Below are positions 24,152-35,785 of a stretch of 64,000 nucleotides of DNA, one piece after another. Source of the DNA: Carex sylvatica. Lineage: Eukaryota; Streptophyta; Magnoliopsida; Poales; Cyperaceae. A program made the position numbers and the translations under genes. Each line of letters starts with the position of its first letter. The first letter of the stretch is position 1. The notes below the pieces were generated by a model that searched no databases, was not told the DNA's origin, and saw only the letters and a list, made by a program, of their open reading frames with translations. Where the stretch lies: positions 1-64,000 of the forward strand of contig CAXKVR010000062.1 of the NCBI GenBank assembly GCA_964058845.1, given 5' to 3'.

Positions 24152-25702
24152 TTATCCATCAAAAGATACATTCAACTGACCATACAAAGAATTGTCTCGC
24201 TCCCCACTTGAGACTTGAGGATGTTGCACGCTAACATTACGTTGTACTTTTTTCGTCTGAGATGTTGTATCGTCCATCCGAGATTGGTGTCGCCTATTAC
24301 GAGGAGTAGATTGGCAGGCGGGGGGTTCTGTGAGATCCAATTAAGGATGTCGTTCTCGAAATAGTTAACAATTTCATGTCTCTGACCTCTGAAATTAAGA
24401 GAGAAATCACATAAATAATCTTGTATTCACAAGTGTAATTGTCTCTTACAGAGCCTGTATATATGTATGCTGTTACAATTGGTACGGTAATTACATGTTT
24501 ACCATTCCTCTTAACCATAATCTGTTACAAACCATCAGGCTAATTGTAACTATTAGTTATATACATTTGACTGGTCAACATTCTAACTAATTGACTCTGT
24601 TAATTGTTATATTGTTCACAAAATGTTTCAGTATTCATTGTAATGTCTTTCATTTGAATTAATTAAATAAATAAGAAAAAGAACCGATTCAGTACAGAAT
24701 ATGCTATGTGTGTGCACTAGTAAACATTCTTGTGCCAAGCACACTATAACTGTGCAGTTCTAACTTTTGCACCGACTAAGACTAATCAATTGTTTATAAT
24801 TACGTAAAAATACTAATAAATGGAATATCAAGTGCAGGTATATTCAGTGTGTTGTACTCTAATTGTGCATGATTTGGGATCATTTCAAGATCTGTAGATA
24901 TGGCCTTGCTTGAGATTATTTTTATGGTTGGTACTGTACCAGTATGGGTATTGTTGGCCCTCCCTTTGCTATATATGCATGAATGGCTGGTGCAGTCACA
25001 AGAGGGTTGGTACAAGGACAATGCACAACACTTAATGCCTATATGCAAGCTGTTACAAACTTTTAGGCCTATATGCTGACGAAATATTTTAAAAGTAAGA
25101 ATTGAAAATCGTGCAGACAAAATGAAAATTTAAATTTAAAATAATTTTTCGCTAGATAAGAAAGTCCAATGTTGACTTTGAAATATGTCCTGAGTTCGCT
25201 AAGAATTGAAACCGCATCGAAAATACGAAGTTCTGGACCTTTATAGATCCAGTGCGTTCGCACTGGTGGTGAGTGCGGATGGTTAATCCGCACTGACTCC
25301 AGTTCTTTTTTCGAAATCTTACTAAGTCCTGAGTGCGGGTGTCTTGACCCGCACTGAATTTCAATGCATACGCATTAGGCTCGGACTTTTCTTGATTAAA
25401 TGTCGTTTTGATAAAAAATTGACTAAGTACTGAGTGCGTCCGCACTCATGAATTTCTTGTGTCATCCAAAGCGGAACAGCATCTACCTTAAAAATATTGG
25501 CATAGGCTCTGAGGAATCTAGGGTATTCAATTCCTAAAGCTTCCAAAGAAGACCCAATGAAATTTTAGACCAGAGATGGATCGCCATTTTTAGGGACCGA
25601 GCACTGCATATCCCAGAACGCAAAAGACTTCACGCTATGCATCGACCGAACCAGGCTCAGGTGAACAGCCGATCGGGGTTTCATCAAGAGAAAGGGAAAC
25701 AT
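24152..25702 (-). pseudogene. NYN-nuclease-like pseudogene, array copy 7
   Basis: Same structure, back to the aaaagatac allele. Otherwise it matches the central consensus. Confidence 0.7.
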
Positions 25703-26259
25703 AGCTAAGTTCTCTCTGTGAAGAGGAAGAAGAACAAGAAGAGAGGAGGCGGGAGGAGGGAGAGAGAGAAAATAGAGGAGGCGGGAGGAGGGAAAGAGAG
25801 AGAGAATGAAGCTCTGCTGGCCTAGTTTAACAGAAAATTGGGTTTATCTTAATCGGCCCATTCAGCCCGGTCGCCTAATATGGGTTGTCCACTAAATAAA
25901 TAATTTATCAAAGAAACAAATAGTAGTCCATAATTGTGTGACGAAGATTTTGTAGACCATTTGTAGACAAAAAGACTGACAGCAAAAAAACCAATTGTCT
26001 TTAAATTCATTGGATATCGAATTTTTAATAGTTAAAATATTTTCGTTCACATGGAGAGACAACTGTGCGTTTGCCTTCCACGGGCAAACACGACCACCGC
26101 ATCAACTTAAACTTAAAGAGAATGTTTTAATGTAATAAAAATAATATAAAATGTTTATCCTGTTTTAAACCGGTTTTTTTAAAACCGAGTTATATTTTTA
26201 ATGAAAACAAAACTGGTCCATTAAATCGTGTGGTTCAATAGTAACTAGAAACACATTCA

Positions 26260-27810
26260 TTATCCATCAAAAGATACATTCAACTGACCATACAAAGAAT
26301 TGTCTCGCTCCCCACTTGAGACTTGAGGATGTTGCACGCTAACATTACGTTGTACTTTTTTCGTCTGAGATGTTGTATCGTCCATCCGAGATTGGTGTCG
26401 CCTATTACGAGGAGTAGATTGGCAGGCGGGGGGTTCTGTGAGATCCAATTAAGGATGTCGTTCTCGAAATAGTTAACAATTTCATGTCTCTGACCTCTGA
26501 AATTAAGAGAGAAATCACATAAATAATCTTGTATTCACAAGTGTAATTGTCTCTTAAAGAGCCTGTATATTTGTAGGCTGTTACAATTGGTACGGTAATT
26601 ACATGTTTACCAATCCTCTTAACCATAATCTGTTACAAACCATCAGGCTAATTGTAACTATTAGTTATATACATTTGACTGGTCAACATTCTAACTAATT
26701 GACTCTGTTAATTGTTATATTGTTCACAAAATGTTTCAGTATTCATTGTAATGTCTTTCATTTGAATTAATTAAATAAATAAGAAAAAGAACCGATTCAG
26801 TACAGAATATGCTATGTGTGTGCACTAGTAAACATTCTTGTGCCAAGCACACTATAACTGTGCAGTTCTAACTTTTGCACTGACTAAGACTAATCAATTG
26901 TTTATAATTACGTAAAAATACTAATAAATGGAATATCAAGTGCAGGTATATTCAGTGTGTTGTACTCTAATTGTGCATGATTTGGGATCATTTCAAGATC
27001 TGTAGATATGGCCTTGCTTGAGATTATTTTTATGGTTGGTACTGTACCAGTATGGGTATTGTTGGCCCTCCCTTTGCTATATATGCATGAATGGCTGGTG
27101 CAGTCACAAGAGGGTTGGTACAAGGACAATGCACAACACTTAATGCCTATATGCAAGCTGTTACAAACTTTTAGGCCTATATGCTGACGAAATATTTTAA
27201 AAGTAAGAATTGAAAATCGTGCAGACAAAATGAAAATTTAAATTTAAAATAATTTTTCGCTAGATAAGAAAGTCCAATGTTGACTTTGAAATATGTCCTG
27301 AGTTCGCTAAGAATTGAAACCGCATCGAAAATACGAAGTTCTGGACCTATATAGATCCAGTGCGTTCGCACTGGTGGTGAGTGCGGATGGTTAATCCGCA
27401 CTGACTCCAGTTCTTTTTTCGAAATCTTACTAAGTCCTGAGTGCGGGTGTCTTGACCCGCACTGAATTTCAATGCATACGCATTAGGCTCGGACTTTTCT
27501 TGATTAAATGTCGTTTTGATAAAAAATTGACTAAGTACTGAGTGCGTCCGCACTCATGAATTTCTTGTGTCATCCAAAGCGGAACAGCATCTACCTTAAA
27601 AATATTGGCATAGGCTCTGATGAATCTAGGGTATTCAATTCCTAAAGCTTCCAAAGAAGACCCAATGAAATTTTAGACCAGAGATGGATCGTCATTTTTA
27701 GGGACCGAGCACTGCATATCCCAGAACGCAAAAGACTTCACGCTATGCATCGACCGAACCAGGCTCAGGTGAACAGCCGATCGGGGTTTCATCAAGAGAA
27801 AGGGAAACAT
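26260..27810 (-). pseudogene. NYN-nuclease-like pseudogene, array copy 8
   Basis: Same structure but with private changes: cttaaagagcctgtatatttg at about 26,555-26,575, accaatcc at about 26,609, gcactgact at about 26,878 and ctatatagatcc at about 27,347. Its exon 1 lies in unit 9 and carries the edge-type tgatgaatc allele at about 27,619 and gatcgtcat at about 27,688. Confidence 0.7.
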
Positions 27811-28367
27811 AGCTAAGTTCTCTCTGTGAAGAGGAAGAAGAACAAGAAGAGAGGAGGCGGGAGGAGGGAGAGAGAGAAAATAGAGGAGGCGGGAGGAGGG
27901 AAAGAGAGAGAGAATGAAGCTCTGCTGGCCTAGTTTAACAGAAAATTGGGTTTATCTTAATCGGCCCATTCAGCCCGGTCGCCTAATATGGGTTGTCCAC
28001 TAAATAAATAATTTATCAAAGAAACAAATAGTAGTCCATAATTGTGTGACGAAGATTTTGTAGACCATTTGTAGACAAAAGGACTGACAGCAAAAAAACC
28101 AATTGTCTTTAAATTCATTGGATATCGAATTTTTAATAGTTAAAATATTTTCGTTCACATGGAGAGACAACTGTGCGTTTGCCTTCCACGGGCAAACACG
28201 ACCACCGCATCAACTTAAACTTAAAGAGAATGTTTTAATGTAATAAAAATAATATAAAATGTTTATCCTGTTTTAAACCGGTTTTTTTAAAACCGAGTTA
28301 TTTTTTTAATGAAAACAAAACTGGTCCATTAAATCGTGTGGTTCAATAGTAACTAGAAACACATTCA

Positions 28368-29918
28368 TTATTCATCAAAAGATACATTCAACTGACCATA
28401 CAAAGAATTGTCTCGCTCCCCACTTGAGACTTGAGGATGTTGCACGCTAACATTACGTTGTACTTTTTTCGTCTGAGATGTTGTATCGTCCATCCGAGAT
28501 TGGTGTCGCCTATTACGAGGAGTAGATTGGCAGGCGGGGGGTTCTGTGAGATCCAATTAAGGATGTCGTTCTCGAAATAGTTAACAATTTCATGTCTCTG
28601 ACCTCTGAAATTAAGAGAGAAATCACATAAATAATCTTGTATTCACAAGTGTAATTGTCTCTTACAGAGCCTGTATATATGTAGGCTGTTACAATTGGTA
28701 CGGTAATTACATGTTTACCATTCCTCTTAACCATAATCTGTTACAAACCATCAGGCTAATTGTAACTATTAGTTATATACATTTGATTGGTCAACATTCT
28801 AACTAATTGACTCTGTTAATTGTTATATTGTTCACAAAATGTTTCAGTATTCATTGTAATGTCTTTCATTTGAATTAATTAAATAAATAAGAAAAAGAAC
28901 CGATTCAGTACAGAATATGCTATGTGTGTGCACTAGTAAACATTCTTGTGCCAAGCACACTATAACTGTGCAGTTCTAACTTTTGCACCGACTAAGACTA
29001 ATCAATTGTTTATAATTACGTAAAAATACTAATAAATGGAATATCAAGTGCAGGTATATTCAGTGTGTTGTACTCTAATTGTGCATGATTTGGGATCATT
29101 TCAAGATCTGTAGATATGGCCTTGCTTGAGATTATTTTTATGGTTGGTACTGTACCAGTATGGGTATTGTTGGCCCTCCCTTTGCTATATATGCATGAAT
29201 GACTGGTGCAGTCACAAGAGGGTTGGTACAAGGACAATGCACAACACTTAATGCCTATATGCAAGCTGTTACAAACTTTTAGGCCTATATGCTGACGAAA
29301 TATTTTAAAAGTAAGAATTGAAAATCGTGCAGACAAAATGAAAATTTAAATTTAAAATAATTTTTCTCTAGATAAGAAAGTCCAATGTTGACTTTGAAAT
29401 ATGTCCTGAGTTCGCTAAGAATTGAAACCGCATCGAAAATACGAAGTTCTGGACCTTTATAGATCCAGTGCGTTCGCACTGGTGGTGAGTGCGGATGGTT
29501 AATCCGCACTGACTCCAGTTCTTTTTTCGAAATCTTACTAAGTCCTGAGTGCGGGTGTCTTGACCCACACTGAATTTCAATGCATACGCATTAGGCTCGG
29601 ACTTTTCTTGATTAAATGTCGTTTTGATAAAAAATTGACTAAGTACTGAGTGCGTCCGCACTCATGAATTTCTTGTGTCATCCAAAGCGGAACAGCATCT
29701 ACCTTAAAAATATTGGCATAGGCTCTGATGAATCTAGGGTATTCAATTCCTAAAGCTTCCAAAGAAGACCCAATGAAATTTTAGACCAGAGATGGATCGC
29801 CATTTTTAGGGACCGAGCACTGCATATCCCAGAACGCAAAAGACTTCACGCTATGCATCGACCGAACCAGGCTCAGGTGAACAGCCGATCGGGGTTTCAT
29901 CAAGAGAAAGGGAAACAT
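28368..29918 (-). pseudogene. NYN-nuclease-like pseudogene, array copy 9
   Basis: Same structure with several changes: attcatcaaaag at the stop end, gattggtc at about 28,786, gaatgactgg at about 29,197 and ttctctaga at about 29,365. A G-to-A change in gacccacac (about 29,566) breaks the third hairpin stem. Exon 1 lies in unit 10, whose 5' UTR has only one gaggaggcgggaggaggga block where other units have two. Confidence 0.7.
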
Positions 29919-30392
29919 AGCTAAGTTCTCTCTGTGAAGAGGAAGAAGAACAAGAAGAGAGGAGGCGGGAGGAGGGAGAGAGAGAGAGAATGAAGCTCTG
30001 CTGGCCTAGTTTAACAGAAAATTGGGTTTATCTTAATCGGCCCATTCAGCCCGGTCGCCTAATATGGGTTGTCCACTAAATAAATAATTTATCAAAGAAA
30101 CAAATAGTAGTCCATAATTGTGTGACGAAGATTTTGTAGATCATTTGTAGACAAAAGGACTGACAGCAAAAAAACCAATTGGCTTTAAATTCATTGGATA
30201 TCGAATTTTTTCATAGTTAAAATATTTTCGTTCACATGGAGAGAAACAACTGTGCGTTTTAATGGAAGAAAAATAATATAAAATGTTTAACCTGTTTTAA
30301 ACCGGTTTTTTTAAAACCGAGTTATTTTTTTTAATGAAAACAAAACTGGTCCATTAAATCGTGTGGTTCAATAGTAACTAGAAACACATCCA

Positions 30393-31613
30393 TTATTCAT
30401 CAAAAGATACATTCAACTGATCATACAAATAATTGTCTCGCTCCAAATCCTTAATTTCTCGACCCTCTTTTGGCACCCTCGGTACATCCAACAGATAATA
30501 GCACAATTCGGGGAACTCGAATCCGTTGATGAGGAAAACATCTCAGGACCTAACAGAACCACACTAAATGTCTAAATTAATTGCGTAGACCCCAAAAGAA
30601 TACCACCTTCCTCAGTACTACCTTTTGGAGATCGATGGACAGAATGTCACATAAGGATTATAGGATGGCAATACATAGGGTGGGTACCCCCAAAAGCCAC
30701 AGGTACGGGTACACGGGTATACGGGCACGGGTACATGGGTATAGGATACTCGGGTATACGGGCATGGGTACGGGTACACGGGTTCACGGGCACAGGCACT
30801 AGAGTATACGGGTACGGGTAAACCGGTCTGGGTATGGTCGGGTTTTCTCCCGAAAAGGCGTGCCCTTCTTGTTTTATGCCCGTACCCGTGTACCCGACCT
30901 ACACTCGGGCTCGGGCACGGGTACCCCGGGTAGCGGGCACGAGCGGGTCGGGTACGGGCGGCCCAGGTCGAGTTTTTGCAACCCACTAAGCAGTGGTAGC
31001 TGCAGGTGTAGAAGCGACAATGGATGGAGCTTTGGTAGGAGTAGTGGACTATTTTTTGGAATTAGTTTTCTTCATGCCCTGGGCATCAAAAGTACCAGAT
31101 TATCATAATTTAATCACTAAATTAAAGCGGAATTTTTGGGACGAGGCAAGTATATTGCCGGTGTTGTTTCGGTTGGTGGTATTTAGACGGCCATGAGGCG
31201 AGGAGGTCCTTAGTAATACAATTTATGTAAACTGAACTCAAAACAAATTGATGTTTATGTTTCATAATGCTTATTATCTTTTTTATAGTCGTCCCTATTG
31301 CCAACCTCCCTCCCTTTCAGTGATGGATACAACCTCGCATCTGAAACCTCATTAAATTTAAATGGAATACAGCTCGTCCCGTTAGCAAGAGCAGCCCACG
31401 GCCAAGTCAATGTGCATGCTTTGATGAGGAGCTTGTTTCCCCTCAGGCTGTTGCACGCTAACATTACGTTGTACTTTTTTCGTCTGAGATGTTGTATCGT
31501 CCATCCGAGATTGGTGTCGCCTATTATGAGGAGTAGATTGGCAGGCGGGGGGTTCTGTGAGATCCAATTAAGGACGTCTTTCTCGAAATAGTTAACAATT
31601 TCATGTCTCTGAC
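30393..31613 (-). pseudogene. less-deleted 3' part of the NYN-nuclease-like gene (unit 10)
   Basis: Here exon 2 (from 31,613 downward) continues past the point where the other units are cut: YNVMLACNSLRGNKLLIKAC, then TLTWPWAALANGTSCIPFKF and NEVSD. This aligns with the exon at 216-550 (STLMWPWISLAKGED.TPLQF) and so restores the end of the NYN domain. Further down the minus strand a Thr/Ser/Ala-rich linker (STTPTKAPSIVASTPAATT) is readable near 31,000-31,075, then a CGGGTA-rich transposon (30,676-30,988), then a last exon reading FLINGFEFPELCYYLLDVPR and ending YDQLNVSFDE at a TAA (30,393-30,395). The same end is found in the other units, so they derive from this form by an internal deletion. 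No exon 1 exists upstream (above 32,717), and the copy is interrupted, so it is also a pseudogene. Confidence 0.7.
30676..30988. mobile_element. CGGGTA-rich hAT-like element inside array unit 10
   Basis: It begins TAGGGTGGGTACCCC and ends TTTTTGCAACCCACTA. The reverse complement of the end (TAGTGGGTTGCAAA) resembles the end of the element at 41,749-42,296. The interior is the same (cgggta)n pattern, forward then reversed. The flanking 8-mers do not match, so the target duplication has decayed or been lost by recombination. Long open frames across it are compositional. Confidence 0.65.
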
Positions 31614-32504
31614 CTCTGAAATTAAGAGAGAAATCACAGAAATAATCTTGTATTCACAAGTGTAATTGTCTCTTACAGAGCCTGTATATATGTAGGCTGT
31701 TACAATAGGTACGGTAATTACATGTTTACCATTCCTCTTAACCATAATCTGTTACAAACCATCAGGCTAATTGTAACTATTAGTTATATACATTTGACTG
31801 GTCAACATTCTAACTAATTGACTCTGTTAATTGTTATATTGTTCACAAAATGTTTCAGTATTCATTGTAATGTCTTTCATTTGAATTAATTAAATAAATA
31901 AGAAAAAGAACCGATTCAGATGAAGCCATGTGTGTACACTAGTCCACAGTACAGAATATGCTATGTGTGTACACTAGTAAACATTCTTGTGCCAAGCACA
32001 CTATAACTGTGCAGTTCTAACTTTTCACCGACTAAGACTAATCAATTTTTTATAATTACGTAAAAATACTAATAAATGGAATATCAAGTGCAGGTATATT
32101 CAGTGTGTTGTACTCTAATTGTGCATGATTTGGGATCATTTCAAGATCTGTAGATATGGCCTTGCTTGGGATTATTTTTATGGTTGATACTGTACCAGTA
32201 TGGGTATTGTTGGCCCTCCCTTTGCTATATATGCATGAATGGCTGGTGCAGTCACAAGAGGGTTGGTACAAGGACAATGCACAACACTTAATGCCTATAT
32301 GCAAGCTGTTACAAACTTTTAGGCCTATATGCTGACGAAATATTTTAAAAGTAAGAATTGAAAATCGTGCAGACGAAATGAAAATTTAAATTTAAAATAA
32401 TTTTTCGCTAGATAAGAAAGTCCAATGTTGACTTTGAAATATGTCCTGAGTTCGCTAAGAATTGAAACCGCATCGAAAATACGAAGTTCTGGACCTTTAT
32501 AGAT

Positions 32505-32856
32505 CCAGTGCGTTCGCACTGATGGTGAGTGCGGATGGTTAATCCGCACTGACTCCAGTTCTTTTTTCGAAATCTTACTAAGTCCTGAGTGCGGGTGTCT
32601 TGACCCGCACTGAATTTCAATGCATACGCATTAGGCTCGGACTTTTCTTGATTAAGTGTCGTTTTGATAAAAAATTGACTAAGTACTGAGTGCGTCCGCA
32701 CTCCTGAATTTCTTGTGATTTTCTGAATTCCTAAAATATGTACAAGTGATGAGTGCGGGTGACTGACCCGCACTGAATATGAGTGCGGGTGGCCGATCCG
32801 CACTGAATATGAGTGCGGGTGGCCGACCCGCACTGATATTGAGTGCGCCCGCACTC
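32505..32856. repeat. extended hairpin cluster at the right edge of the array
   Basis: Unit 10 has the same five hairpins (the first with one changed base). Four more follow beyond the end of the array homology, in strict 30-bp steps starting at 32,751, 32,781, 32,811 and 32,841. The stems are AGTGCGGGT/ACCCGCACT or close variants with 5-nt loops, the last being GAGTGCG/CGCACTC with a 2-nt loop. This gives nine stem-loops in about 350 bp. Confidence 0.9.
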
Positions 32857-32899
32857 GGGGTGTTTTTAACTCAAAATCCAGATTTTCTTTTTCCCTTCT

Positions 32900-34979
32900 C
32901 TCTCCCCTTCCGCCCCTTTTCCCTATTTTCTATGGCTTTCGCCCAAGAGAGAAGAAAAAGAGAGAGAGAGAGAGCTCCCTCTCCCTCTCGAACCACCGAT
33001 TGTCGTGAGAAATTAAAGTTGGAACCGAGCAAGTGGTCATAGATCTCCCCTAGCCCTCCTATTATGTATTTCTTTCTTTTTTTTTGTTTCTCTCTAAAAT
33101 CTCAGATTTCTCGATTACTCGGGTTTTCATTTTAAATCCGAGATTTGATTTTGAATTGCTTGTAGACTAGTTCCTTGAGCTTATTTGATTGTTTATTTGT
33201 CGATTCTTTTCTCAATTTCACCTCGATTTTGAGTTTCCATTTTTTTTAGGGTTTTCGTGCCAAAACCAAAAATGGAAATAATCGTGAATTGTTTAGTTTA
33301 ATCTAACCAATTAGACTTGTAATCGGTAGGGTTACCTCTTGATCTTGAAATGCTAGAACGTGTAACGGTTAATTTGAGGTTTCAACCAAATTAGGGTTAA
33401 TCAATCGGTAAACCGAATTGTTGCGGGAACCAAAATAGAGGACCGGTACATGAATTGTTACCAAATGAAAATTTTATATGGTTTAGAGGACCTAGATATA
33501 AATGTGCGAAGATTTAGGGATTTTGAGTAAGAAATAAGGAATCAAAAGAATCGATACCAAAGCATAGGAATTAGTTAAGGAATGTGTAAGTCATTAAATG
33601 AACTCGAGTAAGTATCTCGACCATTGAACCAATATTAACCCAAGTATACATGTAACATAGGTGTAGGTTCGGCCGAGCAAAAATTCGCAGAACATTTCGA
33701 GACGTCTGATCTGTAATTGCACAATACGCTCATCATACACAAGTGCAGGATTCTTGGACTTGTTTGATATTTTATTTTCAGGAATTAAACTGTTTATTCG
33801 TTTGTCATGTTGAATATCTGATTGATTGCATCATTGAATTGTGTAACTCATATGCAGAGCCCAATCAAATTAAACTCGAATTATCGTGAATTGAATAATT
33901 TGCATGCTGGTATGGTTGTCAGTTGTGTCGATCTATTATGATCTGATTTTGGTTGAGAGTCACCACGAATTGATGATTTAGAATGTGTATGTGTGCAGAT
34001 TTATGAAATTGAGCCGTATAGCTGACTTTGATCCGACGAATTTGCAAAGTTGAGTCGTATGGCTGACATTGAGCCCGGGATCCTTCTAGCACTTTAAGTG
34101 AATGGCCCTCAGTTTTCCCAATATCGGTTGGAACGAGGGGTGAGTGATTATGTGGATGTGTGGATTGGAATCGTTGGTGACAAGTGTAATGTATGTGGCT
34201 CGGTGGCATTCTCCTACGTGTTAATGCGTTTGGACGGTCAATTGAATATTACGACAATTAAAATGATTTCAAAGTAAATTTTCTTTATATGATTTGAACC
34301 AGACCTTAGGAAACGGTTAAGCCAAGCAATTACAGATGGGTGTCAAATAAAGGGTCCAATTCGGTGGAACGTCTGTAGGTGTCAGTAACCCTACAGACAA
34401 AGGTCAGATAAAGGGCCAGCTCGAAAGAACATCTGTAGTTGCTACAAGCCCTAATAAATGAGTTAAGCCAAACATGTGTATTTGTTTGTTTGAACTTCAT
34501 CTTAAAAATTCTGTTAACTGTGATTCATTTGAATTGATTGTTGTTGAGCATATGCATCCCTTTAAATTATGAATATATATCTGTTTGAATTGCTATTGTA
34601 TGGATTTTATTTTTGAATATGGAGTTTGATTGCAAGTCCAATAATCTAAACTGTGGCAAATTCGCACTGAGAATTTATTCTCACCCCCACCCTTCAAGAT
34701 ATTTTACAAGTTCTGGTGCGACTAATTCCGGAGAGGCATGCGAGTAGTAGGCCTTTGATAGTTTACCTTTATATGACCCTAAATATTTTGTTGTATAGTT
34801 TTATGTCTTATGGTTAGTATCCGGATGAGATACTTTTGATGTATTAAACTCTAACCATACTGTGTACTATGTACTCTGATATTTATAGTTAGAAACTTGG
34901 TTTTATTATTATTGTATTGTGAATGTATGTGATTGTAAACTGAACTGCCTTGTAAGCGTACTCAGAGTAGTATGCTTAC
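32900..34979. other. non-coding region, possibly LTR-derived
   Basis: No protein similarity was found. It contains a CT-rich/GA-rich stretch (32,880-32,985) and two local duplications: gagccgtatagctgac / gagtcgtatggctgac at about 34,012 and 34,053, and gtcaaataaaggg / gtcagataaaggg at 34,342 and 34,403. It continues beyond the hAT insertion as gggactgtcgcgacccgtgg...gtgtgaca. The repeated phrases and that terminal sequence remind me of plant LTRs, but no LTR pair or primer site was found. Confidence 0.35.
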
Positions 34980-34987
34980 GGTGGGGG

Positions 34988-35785
34988 TAGGGGTGAGTAA
35001 ATCGCTCATAACTCGTGAGCCGCTCATAACTCGCTCATTAAAAACTCGTCTAAACTCGCTCATTTATCCGCTCATTTAAACTCGCTCATTAACAACTCGC
35101 TCATTTACTTAATGAGCGAGCATGAGCATGACCCAACTCGCTCATAACTCGCTCATTAAGAATTTACCACATCTAATCCCTGCCACATTTAATCCTGTGT
35201 AACATCAGCTTTGTCTCATTAAATCCTATGTAATATTCATAGTTTCATACATTTTTTTTTTGTAAATCGGCAGAACCAAAACCTCCGCCTAAAATTCAAA
35301 ACCTAACCTAACCTCCGTCAACTGCTTGTTGCTTGTTTAAGATGAATTTTCATTATTGTTTTCATAATACAAATTTGTAGGTATGTGACAAGAAAATATC
35401 TGTGTGTATGTCACAAGTAGGGCCGTCAAAATCGACAAGACGATAGTTGTTGAATTTTTATTATTTTCTGTTGTTAGTTTATGTTGAATTATTCTATTTT
35501 TGTAATATGTTGATTGTTGTCTGTTGATGCTACTGTGAAATCTATTTTTGTTGGATTTTTATTATATTATATTTAAATGAATTATGACAATTTGTTAAAT
35601 TTTGGTACTCATAAGTCATAACTCGTGAGCCGCTCATAACTCGTGAGCCGCTCATAACTCGCTCATTAAAAGCTCGCTCATTTACAACTCGCTCATTTAT
35701 CCGCTCATTTAAACTCGCTCATTTACTTAATGAGCGAGCATGAGCATACCCTAACTCGCTCATGCTCGCTCATTAATCATCCCTA
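34988..35785. mobile_element. hAT-type non-autonomous element with 8-bp target duplication
   Basis: The element starts TAGGGGTGAGTAAATCGC and ends GCTCATTAATCATCCCTA, giving terminal inverted repeats TAGGGGTGA/TAGGGATGA typical of hAT (Ac-like) ends. It is flanked by perfect 8-bp copies GGTGGGGG at 34,980-34,987 and 35,786-35,793. Both subterminal regions are crowded with aactcgctcatt repeats, as expected for hAT transposase-binding sites. There is no transposase frame, so it needs a helper. Without it the host reads cttacggtgggggactgtcg. Confidence 0.9.

Larger units (their letters stand above)
10864..32717. repeat. tandem array of ten units, 2,108-bp period
   Basis: Ten head-to-tail units start at the motif gcggaacagcatctacc: 10864, 12823, 14931, 17039, 19147, 21255, 23363, 25471, 27579 and 29687. 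Units 2-9 are exactly 2,108 bp. Unit 1 is 1,959 bp because it lacks most of exon 1. Unit 10 is about 3.0 kb because it keeps or gained about 1 kb at 30,445-31,448. Within a unit, in plus coordinates: end of NYN exon 1, exon 1, 5' UTR with a duplicated gaggaggcgggaggaggga block, promoter/intergenic part, stop and last-exon end, NYN exon 2, intron, hairpin cluster. Central units differ at only a few bases; units 1, 8, 9 and 10 carry most of the variants. The homology ends at ttcttgtg (32,717). Confidence 0.97.

Noticed and set aside
30618..30986. 122-residue open frame rich in Pro-Val-Tyr-Pro
   Set aside because: It is the translation of the CGGGTA-rich transposon. Similar frames arise at 10.5-10.9 and 41.8-42.3 kb.
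10864..32717. Helitron concatemer made by rolling-circle transposition
   Set aside because: Tandem order and hairpins are suggestive, but there is no CTRR end after a terminal hairpin, no Rep/helicase, and the unit joint falls inside the NYN exon reading. Kept only as a possibility to test.
10864..32717. The array as a ribosomal-DNA or centromeric satellite
   Set aside because: No rRNA sequence is present, and the 2,108-bp unit contains exons and a promoter-like region instead of a short satellite monomer.
32408..32854. 148-residue minus-strand open frame over the hairpin cluster (repeated VRVGHPHS)
   Set aside because: Its repeats follow the 30-bp palindromes, it runs through the same stems as other array frames, and it has no domain. 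It is a by-product of the hairpin sequence.
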